Source: Bacillota bacterium (lineage in GTDB: Bacteria; Bacillota; SHA-98; Ch115). From it: 64,000 nucleotides of DNA. This document shows positions 16,180-23,380 of this stretch, one piece after another. Each line of letters begins with the position of its first letter. Positions within the stretch are counted from its first letter, which is position 1. Below the pieces are notes generated by a model that did not search any database, was not told the origin of the DNA, and saw only the letters and a program-made list of their open reading frames with translations. The DNA is taken from NCBI GenBank assembly GCA_013178415.1, contig JABLXA010000003.1, forward strand, positions 126,815 to 190,814, given 5' to 3'. Made by a program: the position numbers and the translations under genes.

Positions 16180-17067
16180 TCATTGTTCCGATGGCCCTTC
16201 ACCCTGATCCTTATAACCACCTTGGTCCTTGTAGCTCATGATGCCGCGGCTTGAACCATTGAGGAAATCAATTAAACTGGCTATCTCTGGGCAGGAACTC
16301 AATTCCTGAGCGATCTTGTGGTTCGCCTGAGAGACAGTAAGACCTGAATTATAGAGTATCCTGTAAGCTTTACGCAGCGTGGCCCTGGTCTCCGATGACA
16401 GGCCATGCCTGCGCATCCCTACGATATTCAAACCCATAACCCTGGCGGGGTTGCCGTCCACAAGGGCAAATGGCGGCACATCCTTGACGACCTTGGCCAT
16501 TCCCCCCACCATGGCCAGGCGGCCTACCCTACAGAACTGGTGGATACCGCACATGCCGCCCAGCACAGCCTCGTCTTCAACTATGACATGCCCCGCTAAT
16601 GCAGCTCCCGCGGTAATAGTGACTCCAGAACCAACAATGCAATCATGAGCAATATGGGCATATGTCATGATCGTGTTGCGGTTTCCTACCCTCGTTTCGC
16701 CTCGTCCCTCAGGTGTTCCCCTATGAATGGTCACGAACTCGCGTATCACATTTTCATCGCCAATTATGAGCCCCGTCTTTTCGCCCTTGTATTTGATATC
16801 CTGAGGGTCACCGCCGAGGCATACAAAAGGTGAAAGGACGCAATTCTTCCCTATCTCACATGGCCCGTGGATTACAACATGCGCCCCGATTTTGGTGCCA
16901 TCACCAATTGCTACATCGGGCCCTATCACACAATAAGGGCCTATTTCCACCCCAGCTCCCAACCTGGCGCTGGGATGAACGATAGCAGTGTGATGAATCT
17001 TGCGCGTCGGCCGCCCATGAGCTTCACCTGTAGGGGACACAAAACCCCTGTCAACTTTGAAAAGCAA
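16180..17067 (-). CDS. lpxA: UDP-N-acetylglucosamine O-acyltransferase LpxA
   Basis: LpxA adds the first acyl chain to UDP-GlcNAc. The protein is a left-handed hexapeptide beta-helix (repeats such as IGPYCVIGPDVAIGDGTKIG) with VTIHRGTPEGRGETRVG, the active-site AHIAHDC, GGMCGIHQFCRVG and VDGNPARVMGLN. The C-terminal helical part is normal, but the last ~15 residues (SYKDQGGYKDQGEGPSEQ) hold a short repeat and look like an added tail. The TTG at 17067 has AAAGGGGAAG upstream and directly follows the fabZ stop; the alternative ATG at 17106 overlaps fabZ. The true start could be either. Confidence 0.93.
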   Translation of the reverse strand: MLFKVDRGFVSPTGEAHGRPTRKIHHTAIVHPSARLGAGVEIGPYCVIGPDVAIGDGTKIGAHVVIHGPCEIGKNCVLSPFVCLGGDPQDIKYKGEKTGLIIGDENVIREFVTIHRGTPEGRGETRVGNRNTIMTYAHIAHDCIVGSGVTITAGAALAGHVIVEDEAVLGGMCGIHQFCRVGRLAMVGGMAKVVKDVPPFALVDGNPARVMGLNIVGMRRHGLSSETRATLRKAYRILYNSGLTVSQANHKIAQELSSCPEIASLIDFLNGSSRGIMSYKDQGGYKDQGEGPSEQ

Positions 17068-17068
17068 A

Positions 17069-17524
17069 TCATGCTTCCCCTTTCTGTGATTCCTCTTGCT
17101 CCCCATCTACCAAGGCAAATGTAAGCTCGCTATCAGCCACAAGCCTATCCTCTACATAAGCGCTGGCTGAAGCCCGGCCCATATTTTTCCGGACGTTTGT
17201 GATCTCAGCCTCGATACGAATCTGGTCGCCTGGTAGAACGGGTTTACGAAATCTGGCCCTGTCAATCCCAACGAAATACGGGATCTTCCCAAGAGCCTCC
17301 TGGGCGCTGAGCGCGGCAATGCCACATACCTGCGCCATAGCCTCGATTATCAGGACCCCGGGCATTATGGGTCTGCCCGGGTAATGCCCTTGAAAAAAGG
17401 GTTCTGTCGATGTGACGTTCTTTATGGCTACCGCCTTTTTCCCGGGCTTAAGCTCAATGACCCTGTCCACAAGCAGGAATGGAAACCTATGTGGAAGTAT
17501 TCTCTGTATCTCGATGCTCTCCAT
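17069..17524 (-). CDS. fabZ: 3-hydroxyacyl-ACP dehydratase FabZ
   Basis: 151 aa hot-dog-fold enzyme that dehydrates (3R)-hydroxyacyl-ACP in fatty-acid elongation and competes with LpxA/LpxD for the same acyl-ACP. Active-site residues are visible as His47 in FFQGHYPGRPIMPG and Glu61 in IIEAMAQ. N-terminal ILPHRFPFLLVDRV and C-terminal VEDRLVADSELTFALV are typical. The ATG at 17524 has GAAGGAGAG nine bases upstream; the longer frame to 17602 is not supported. It sits between lpxC and lpxA as in Negativicutes. The 140 nt between it and lpxC hold no clear gene; lpxD, often found nearby, is absent. Confidence 0.95.
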   Translation of the reverse strand: MESIEIQRILPHRFPFLLVDRVIELKPGKKAVAIKNVTSTEPFFQGHYPGRPIMPGVLIIEAMAQVCGIAALSAQEALGKIPYFVGIDRARFRKPVLPGDQIRIEAEITNVRKNMGRASASAYVEDRLVADSELTFALVDGEQEESQKGEA

Positions 17525-17664
17525 ATCACAAGACTCTCCTTCTAAGATAAACAAGAGCGTAAGAGTGGCAAACCCTTTACAGAGACCCTGGCAAGAGCGC
17601 AAGATCCGCCCATCCCCTGTGCATCGTGTTTAGGGTATCTAAGACGGCTAGGGCGCAAATACGT

Positions 17665-18522
17665 CTAAAGGGCAGGACAGCACGCCTCAATTATCTTGCG
17701 CGCCAACTCATGATTCATGGCATGTCCGGAGCCGATGCCTATGACATGAGCTACTACCCGTCCCGCTAAGGCAAGGTCCCCTACCAAGTCCAATACCTTG
17801 TGACGAGCGACTTCATCGGGATACCTCGGCTCGTTGAGATATCCATCCTTCCCCGCAACCAGGACCGTGTCAAGGTCACCGCCGAGACCCAGTCCAAGGG
17901 ACCGTAATGAAGCTATCTCTTGCTCAAATGCCACCGTCCTGGCCGGGGCGACCTCCCTTATAAAGATATCTTCATTGATATCGAATTCCACTTGTTGGGT
18001 GCCAGGGCATGGATCGTCCCCCACGAAACAGTAGGTGACCTTCAAGCACTGCCCATCATACGGCAGCGCCACCAGGTACCTGCTGCCTTTTCTTACCCAT
18101 ACAGGATGCCTCAATATATACTCTTTCGCGGGGCAGTCCTGAGAGATAATCCCAGCCCTTCGAATGAGGTCCACAAAAACAGCCGCGCTCCCGTCCCCCA
18201 TCGGGACCTCATCCGAATCCAATTCACATATCACATTATCTACAGATAGCCCTCTCAGCGCGGCCATAAGATGCTCAACAGTCCTGACCTGGACATGGCC
18301 CCTTCCCAATGTAGTGGCACGAGCGCCGTCGACGATATTCTCGACCCTGGCCGGGAGTTCTCTAAGCTCGCCGCCATCCCGCCTCAGGAAGATCACACCG
18401 GAACCCGCTGGCGCCGGGCTTAACGTCAATGTGGCCTTCCTGCCAGAGTGAAGACAACTCCCTCTAAAAAAAACCTGCTCCCTTATAGTTCTCTCGAACT
18501 TTCCATCAAGATTCTTGTCCAT
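17665..18522 (-). CDS. lpxC: UDP-3-O-acyl-N-acetylglucosamine deacetylase LpxC
   Basis: 285 aa zinc deacetylase that performs the committed step of lipid A synthesis. Zinc ligands are present: His84 in RTVEHLMAAL, His241 and Asp245 in ARHKVLDLVGDLAL. The general acid His267 is in GSGHAMNHELA. Other hallmarks are SGRKATLTLSPAP, DEVPMGDGSA and EVAPARTVAF. ATG start at 18522, overlapping the end of the upstream ABC ATPase gene by 17 nt, so translation is probably coupled. Confidence 0.96.
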   Translation of the reverse strand: MDKNLDGKFERTIREQVFFRGSCLHSGRKATLTLSPAPAGSGVIFLRRDGGELRELPARVENIVDGARATTLGRGHVQVRTVEHLMAALRGLSVDNVICELDSDEVPMGDGSAAVFVDLIRRAGIISQDCPAKEYILRHPVWVRKGSRYLVALPYDGQCLKVTYCFVGDDPCPGTQQVEFDINEDIFIREVAPARTVAFEQEIASLRSLGLGLGGDLDTVLVAGKDGYLNEPRYPDEVARHKVLDLVGDLALAGRVVAHVIGIGSGHAMNHELARKIIEACCPAL

Positions 18523-19303
18523 ATCTTTGATATATTCGACAATGATCGGTTTTTCCCTTTACCAATTTCGCATATCGCTTTCCCAACTCAGAGGAAGGAG
18601 AGAAGAGCACCGTTTCCGGATCTCCTTCCTCGATGATACTTCCGGATTCCATAAGTAAGAGGCGTGTCGCCACTCTTCGGGCAAAGTCCATTTCGTGTGT
18701 CACCAACACCATGGTAATGCCTTCGGTGTGAATCAGATCCTCGATCACATCTAGCGCCTCACCTACCAGAATCGGATCGAGGGAAGCGGTGGGCTCATCC
18801 CAAAGCATTAATTCTGGCTTCATCGCCAGCGCCCTGGCGATGGCCACCCTCTGCTGTTCACCGCCGCTCAAGGTGTCAGGCTTCCTGTAAAACATCTCCT
18901 TGCCTATCCCCACTCTTCCGAGGGCGCGCTCGGCATTTTCCCCGGCCTCCCCCCGCGGGAGGCCGGATACCTCAGCCCCCAGCAGGACATTCTCAAACAC
19001 CGAGAGTCTCCGCACCAGGTTGAAATGCTGGAAGACGAAGCCGATCCTGGATCTCAGACTCAAAAGCCCCCTGTAGTCCAGGCTCATGACATCCGTCCCA
19101 TCGAAAATCACTTTCCCGCCATCCGGCTGGACGAGCCTGTTGATGCAGCGGAGGAGCGTTGACTTGCCGCACCCGCTCGGCCCGGTGATAACTACTACAT
19201 CTCCTCGTTTACAGGTCATATCTATCCCGTCAAGAACGACCTTGCGCCCAAACCTCTTTCTGAGGCCTTCTATTTGCAGAAATCTCCCTTCATCACTTCC
19301 CAC
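18506..19303 (-). CDS. ABC ATPase of polar-amino-acid type, paired with the 858-aa permease
   Basis: ABC ATPase resembling GlnQ/HisP: Walker A GPSGCGKSTLLRCINRL, Q-loop FVFQHFNLVRRLSVFENV, signature LSGGEQQRVAIARALAM, Walker B LMLWDEPTASLDP, H-loop VTHEMDFA. Such ATPases normally drive amino-acid importers, but no binding protein or ordinary permease is here. Its partner is the overlapping 858-aa membrane protein, whose end carries a matching EAA loop. The location inside the LPS array suggests an envelope-lipid substrate, which is inference. Three in-frame GTGs exist (19321, 19312, 19303); the last is best placed after GGGGGTGG. The C-terminus overlaps lpxC. Confidence 0.85.
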   Translation of the reverse strand: MGSDEGRFLQIEGLRKRFGRKVVLDGIDMTCKRGDVVVITGPSGCGKSTLLRCINRLVQPDGGKVIFDGTDVMSLDYRGLLSLRSRIGFVFQHFNLVRRLSVFENVLLGAEVSGLPRGEAGENAERALGRVGIGKEMFYRKPDTLSGGEQQRVAIARALAMKPELMLWDEPTASLDPILVGEALDVIEDLIHTEGITMVLVTHEMDFARRVATRLLLMESGSIIEEGDPETVLFSPSSELGKRYAKLVKGKTDHCRIYQRYGQES

Positions 19304-21869
19304 CGGCGCCACCCCCAGCACCAGGTACCGGAGCCATCCTCAATGGCCTACCGGACCACGCCAGCCTATAAGGCCTCACCCCATAGCGCAGCTGGAGCCT
19401 ATTCAGTATCTGGAATATTCCAGGTCTGGCCTCGGGTATTATTATCTCTCTAACAATGGTTGAATATGGCATCCCCATGGCCTCGCACGCCTCGATCTCC
19501 GAGACATTGATCGGGTTGATCCTCCCGCTCAGCGTCCAAACTATGAGACCCAGGAAACCACCGAGGAATGCCATATAAGAAGGCCCGATCCATCCGAGCT
19601 TGCTTTCTTGTATAGCATAAATGAGGCTATTTGTCGATGCGCCAGATAAAATCATATAGACTGCCGCCGAAAGCCGCCAGATATTTCGACTTCTCTGCCG
19701 AGAATAGAAATGGTTCAATACCACCGCCACAATGGAATGGTCCAGGAGAAGCGTGAAAAGGGTGAAGATGACGCATACCAGGGTCCCGATGGCCGATCTT
19801 GCCTCCCGCATGATCCGGTAGACTTCGCTCCTGATACCGGGCTCTAGCATTCCCACGCGCATCAGGCTTACAGTGGCATCGAAATTTGCAGTCATCTCCT
19901 TCGAAATCATGAGAGCCTCCCGTTCCGGGACATCCGGACCCAGCAATATGTCGATCCTCTGGCCGGGTATGACTTGCCCCCCCATATAACTTTCGATCAG
20001 CTTGATGGAACGGCCTACCTTTTCATCCCCCAGATCTGGAAGGGATGATTTTATATCCGCCAATTGAGACAGCATGGCCTCTGTGTCCAGCTCCGAGACC
20101 TTCCTGAGGTCGCGAGCGATGGCATCGAGGTTGGACCTCAAGCCTCTCACATCAAGGTTCTGCAGCTCGATAAGCAACCTATCCGTGAGTCTCCGCAACC
20201 CATTCACGATGCCAGGAAGCTCACCCGTTTTCACCAGACTGGAAATTGTCCCGAGACCGGACGAAAGCTGTTTTGCCTTGTCGTGCCATTCATTCAAGGA
20301 TTTTACCAAGGCCGAAACATTGGGGCTTCGACTGCCTGACCTGTTGGATCCCAGAAACTCCCTAGCCTGGCGATCCAGAAAATCGAGAGTCTCAAGAGAG
20401 GCTGAGAACCTGTCAACGACCCTTGATACATCATTCAGCTTCTTCAGCATTTCACCAGATTTCGCCGGAGAGATAGGACCGGAGGTTTCATCCCCAAGGG
20501 AATCTAATGTGCGCTGTGCGGAGATGAGGCTGGACACTACATTATCATACAGGTCCAGGGCCTGCCTTGCCGATGAGATACTGCTCAAACCATCCTGGCT
20601 GTAGGTCTTGAGACCCTTTACCAGTGAAATGCTCTGGTCAACCACATAATTCAGGCGGAGTTTTTCGCTGATGACAGTTGCGCTCCCGATGGGCCGGTCC
20701 TGGCCTGCGCCCCCGACTGGATATACTGTGAATGGGCCCACAAAGTAGCCGGCCTGCCGGTCCGCGGAAATCTCTTGAAAACCGCGCGATATAGCTCCGT
20801 TCGATACAGCCCTATCCGATATAGCTCGAGGTGCAGCCCCTTCTAAGTTGCCGGCCACCACGAACCCCCTGGCCTTGCTCCCGGAGACCTCGCGAATCTC
20901 GACCCTGAGCTCATGAGGCCCGGCTGCTACCGGACGCGCAGATGACCTCGAATCCCCCTTCGGCCTCAGGATCACCTCATCACCGGGCTTTAATCTGACC
21001 CCCGGACCTATGGTTATCTCGGCCCGAGTAGCATAAGACTGAAGAAATTGTTTCATCTCGCCCAGAGTTGTCATGAGATCTTTGAGATCTGAATTGCGCC
21101 CGTAGGAGGTGATATCAAGGATGAGCCCGGTCGAAATGGATTTGAGCCGGTTGACAATGGAAGCCGCAGTTGCCGGCGCATCAGGGAATTCCTGTCCCAT
21201 AGGAAGGCGAATCTCCAGTACCCGGTAGGCATTCAAGATTTGATTTATCCTGCCTGTTATCCTTGGGAGTTCGTCGAGAGAATTCACGACCACGCCGATT
21301 GACGATCCATCCCGGAAACAAAACCGGACGCCAGGGATGTTTTCCACCTTTTCCATGAGGAATCCCATGGCCCCGGGTTCAATACCAGATATAATGGTCC
21401 TGGGCTCTATGATGAAGGTAGAACCTGAGGCCCCCGGCACGTCGGAAAAGGCGCGGGGCATAGCCTCCAATACATCGCGGTTCCTCAAGCCCTCAGGCAA
21501 ACCTATCAGGAAATTCGAACGGCCGGCAACTGACACGCTTTGCGTCACAACTGCTCCCGGGTAATTCGTCTGCACCACACGGGATATCTCTCTAGCGGCC
21601 TGGTCCTTGAATTCCTCCCGCACATGAACAATGAGGTCATATTTGCCAAATTGGCCAAGAATTCCGTCTATGGTGGACCCGAAATATCTATCTGATACCC
21701 CTGCTGCTGCTCCCGAAAGTAGGGCGCCGATAACGACACTTGTTGCAATAAGAAGCGCTAGATCCTTCCAAAAACCTTCCCTGAGAAGTAGAAGCAAGGC
21801 TAGACCCCCTTGCCGCGCCATAAAACCGCGCATGTCCATTATAGCATAGGGGGGCCCAGGAATAGCCAT
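19293..21869 (-). CDS. Large ABC permease-like protein with long periplasmic helical region
   Basis: 858 aa. One membrane helix near residues 36-58 (DLALLIATSVVIGALLSGAA) precedes a periplasmic alpha/beta region (about 75-300). A predicted beta part and a long helical region rich in Ser/Leu heptads (about 430-650) follow, resembling the tails of MCE or YhgE-type proteins. About three C-terminal helices come next (about 695-790), then an EAA-type loop ending in IPEARPG (about 793-817) that should contact an ABC ATPase. The Gly-rich tail GAGGGAGGK overlaps the ATPase gene. I do not recognise the family as a whole. The ATG at 21869 lacks a clear RBS; an extended -10 (TGCTATAAT) lies just inside. 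A role in moving a lipid or envelope component is inferred from the operon. Confidence 0.8.
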   Translation of the reverse strand: MAIPGPPYAIMDMRGFMARQGGLALLLLLREGFWKDLALLIATSVVIGALLSGAAAGVSDRYFGSTIDGILGQFGKYDLIVHVREEFKDQAAREISRVVQTNYPGAVVTQSVSVAGRSNFLIGLPEGLRNRDVLEAMPRAFSDVPGASGSTFIIEPRTIISGIEPGAMGFLMEKVENIPGVRFCFRDGSSIGVVVNSLDELPRITGRINQILNAYRVLEIRLPMGQEFPDAPATAASIVNRLKSISTGLILDITSYGRNSDLKDLMTTLGEMKQFLQSYATRAEITIGPGVRLKPGDEVILRPKGDSRSSARPVAAGPHELRVEIREVSGSKARGFVVAGNLEGAAPRAISDRAVSNGAISRGFQEISADRQAGYFVGPFTVYPVGGAGQDRPIGSATVISEKLRLNYVVDQSISLVKGLKTYSQDGLSSISSARQALDLYDNVVSSLISAQRTLDSLGDETSGPISPAKSGEMLKKLNDVSRVVDRFSASLETLDFLDRQAREFLGSNRSGSRSPNVSALVKSLNEWHDKAKQLSSGLGTISSLVKTGELPGIVNGLRRLTDRLLIELQNLDVRGLRSNLDAIARDLRKVSELDTEAMLSQLADIKSSLPDLGDEKVGRSIKLIESYMGGQVIPGQRIDILLGPDVPEREALMISKEMTANFDATVSLMRVGMLEPGIRSEVYRIMREARSAIGTLVCVIFTLFTLLLDHSIVAVVLNHFYSRQRSRNIWRLSAAVYMILSGASTNSLIYAIQESKLGWIGPSYMAFLGGFLGLIVWTLSGRINPINVSEIEACEAMGMPYSTIVREIIIPEARPGIFQILNRLQLRYGVRPYRLAWSGRPLRMAPVPGAGGGAGGK
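21838..21846 (-). promoter_or_regulatory. Possible internal promoter (extended -10)
   Basis: On the minus strand, TGCTATAAT (21846-21838) is a perfect extended -10 element just inside the predicted start of the large permease. No convincing -35 lies 17 nt upstream. If active it would give a secondary promoter for the lipid A genes downstream. Confidence 0.3.
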
Positions 21870-21874
21870 ACTAT

Positions 21875-22561
21875 TTATTTGCCTTCATTTCCGCTACTTT
21901 CCTCTTTCACGTCAAATTCGATGTCAACCCCCCCAGAGGCCTCGATGAGATCCTTGTCGGTATATACTTTCAATTCTTTAGAATTCAACCGTTCCTTTTC
22001 CGGACTCTCGGCTTTCACCGTTCCTGTCAGTATCAAAAGCTTCTCTTTTTCTGAATAAGTTGCCTTATCTCCCCATGCCTTAGTATCCTTCCTGGTGACA
22101 AAGACATTCCCCTCTGCAACGCACTGCTTCTTTTGTGTCCAATACTCAAGACGGTTCGCCTTAAGAGTGACATTTTCATCACTCTTGACGAGAGTCACAT
22201 TTCCCTGAGCTATCACCCTTTTTTCATTGAAATAGACTACGAGGGTGTCACTTTTTAAAAGCACATTAGGTTGAGATAGCTCTACAGCCCCGGTTATGGT
22301 AGCCACTTTCTTATCTGTGGTGATTTCGGCCCTCTGACATTTTATCGTCGTATCGTCTTGAATTATCCTCACATTGCCTTCTGCCACAAAGACCTTCCCT
22401 GCAAGGTCATAGCGAATCTTTTGATCGGCTGTGATCCTGACCGTACTGGCGCAATATCCGCGTCCAGTCGTCACGAGGCCCACTATTGACGCCATAAGAA
22501 GAAAAACGAAAATGGCATGCGTTCCGATGCCAGGCTTTACACAGAATATCCTCGCCCCCAC
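21875..22561 (-). CDS. lptA: LptA/OstA-family periplasmic protein (copy next to lptD)
   Basis: 228 aa. An N-terminal signal sequence (HAIFVFLLMASIVGLVTTG) is followed by OstA strands with the characteristic spacing: VRITADQKIRYDLAGKVFVA, EGNVRIIQDDTTIKCQRAEI, VVYFNEKRVIAQGNVTLV, KQCVAEGNVFVTRKD. It belongs to the LPS-bridge family. It sits directly after an lptC-like and lptD gene, so it may be the part of the bridge that docks to LptD, while the copy at 9837 serves LptB-FG (inference). GTG start at 22561 with GGGGTGGATAGAG upstream. The 90 nt to the preceding lptC contain nothing obvious. Confidence 0.85.
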   Translation of the reverse strand: MGARIFCVKPGIGTHAIFVFLLMASIVGLVTTGRGYCASTVRITADQKIRYDLAGKVFVAEGNVRIIQDDTTIKCQRAEITTDKKVATITGAVELSQPNVLLKSDTLVVYFNEKRVIAQGNVTLVKSDENVTLKANRLEYWTQKKQCVAEGNVFVTRKDTKAWGDKATYSEKEKLLILTGTVKAESPEKERLNSKELKVYTDKDLIEASGGVDIEFDVKEESSGNEGK

Positions 22562-22651
22562 CTCTATCCACCCCTTTGGCTCTGAACCCTTTTATGCTTC
22601 TCCACGGCTGAACCCGCAGAATCCCCCGAGGCCCGCATTTTGCCATTTCAC

Positions 22652-23380
22652 TTAATCAATTTGAAACTCGGCATCCGACTTCCCTTCCACCTCAAGAGCG
22701 CGATCTGAATATGAATATACGGCCTTCATAGCGGACATATTCCCCCTGATCCCGGGCTCTTTATACTTCAAAATAACGTTTCCGGTTATTATAAACTGAC
22801 GTTTATTGAAATCTAGCGTGGCCTGGTCCCCAGAGACTTCCGCCCCTTCTAAAACTAATCTCACAGGGCCAGAACATACAGCTCCGGAACTACGCCCGTC
22901 AATTGTGATTTTCATGTCTGCTGCATGAAATACCTGGCTCCCGTCAGGGGATTTCAGAGTGATTCCACCATCGAGATCGATGGTCTTCTTGTCCTGGCTG
23001 ACCAGAGCCCGCCCCGCGGTGAAGGTCATGGCCACCTTGCGCCCATCCTCATAGAAGATACCATTCTTTATATTGGAGAATTGGGTAACCCCAATCTCTT
23101 CGTCAATGCTCATAGACTCTGCCCGGAATTCCCACTGCAAAGTCCCAGCCTTTCTTCCCACCAGGTGAGTGCCTGAAAGATCCACCCCTGACGCCTCACC
23201 TGCGTCTGAAATCTTGCCCGGCGCAGGTTTGGGGGCCCGCACCTCTAGAATATACGGGATTGCCACCCCCGCCACAATGACAAGTAGAACCAGCAAGAGC
23301 GCCAGGTGGGCGGGCAAAGATCTCTGCCACATTTCCCGCCGTCTTTCCAGGAATGGGCGGCTCCGAAGCCTTCTCTTCAT
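22652..23380 (-). CDS. lptC: LptC-family protein (copy next to lptD)
   Basis: 242 aa with one N-terminal membrane helix (AHLALLLVLLVIVAGVAIPYIL) and a periplasmic LptC-type beta domain (LVGRKAGTLQWEFRAESMSI, TQFSNIKNGIFYEDGRKVAM, GITLKSPDGSQVFHAADM). The last ~90 residues (GDQATLDFNKRQFIITGNVI) look OstA-like, as if LptC and a piece of LptA are joined. It shares an ATGA overlap with lptD upstream. A second LptC-like protein is at 10565-11254. Confidence 0.85.
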   Translation of the reverse strand: MKRRLRSRPFLERRREMWQRSLPAHLALLLVLLVIVAGVAIPYILEVRAPKPAPGKISDAGEASGVDLSGTHLVGRKAGTLQWEFRAESMSIDEEIGVTQFSNIKNGIFYEDGRKVAMTFTAGRALVSQDKKTIDLDGGITLKSPDGSQVFHAADMKITIDGRSSGAVCSGPVRLVLEGAEVSGDQATLDFNKRQFIITGNVILKYKEPGIRGNMSAMKAVYSYSDRALEVEGKSDAEFQID

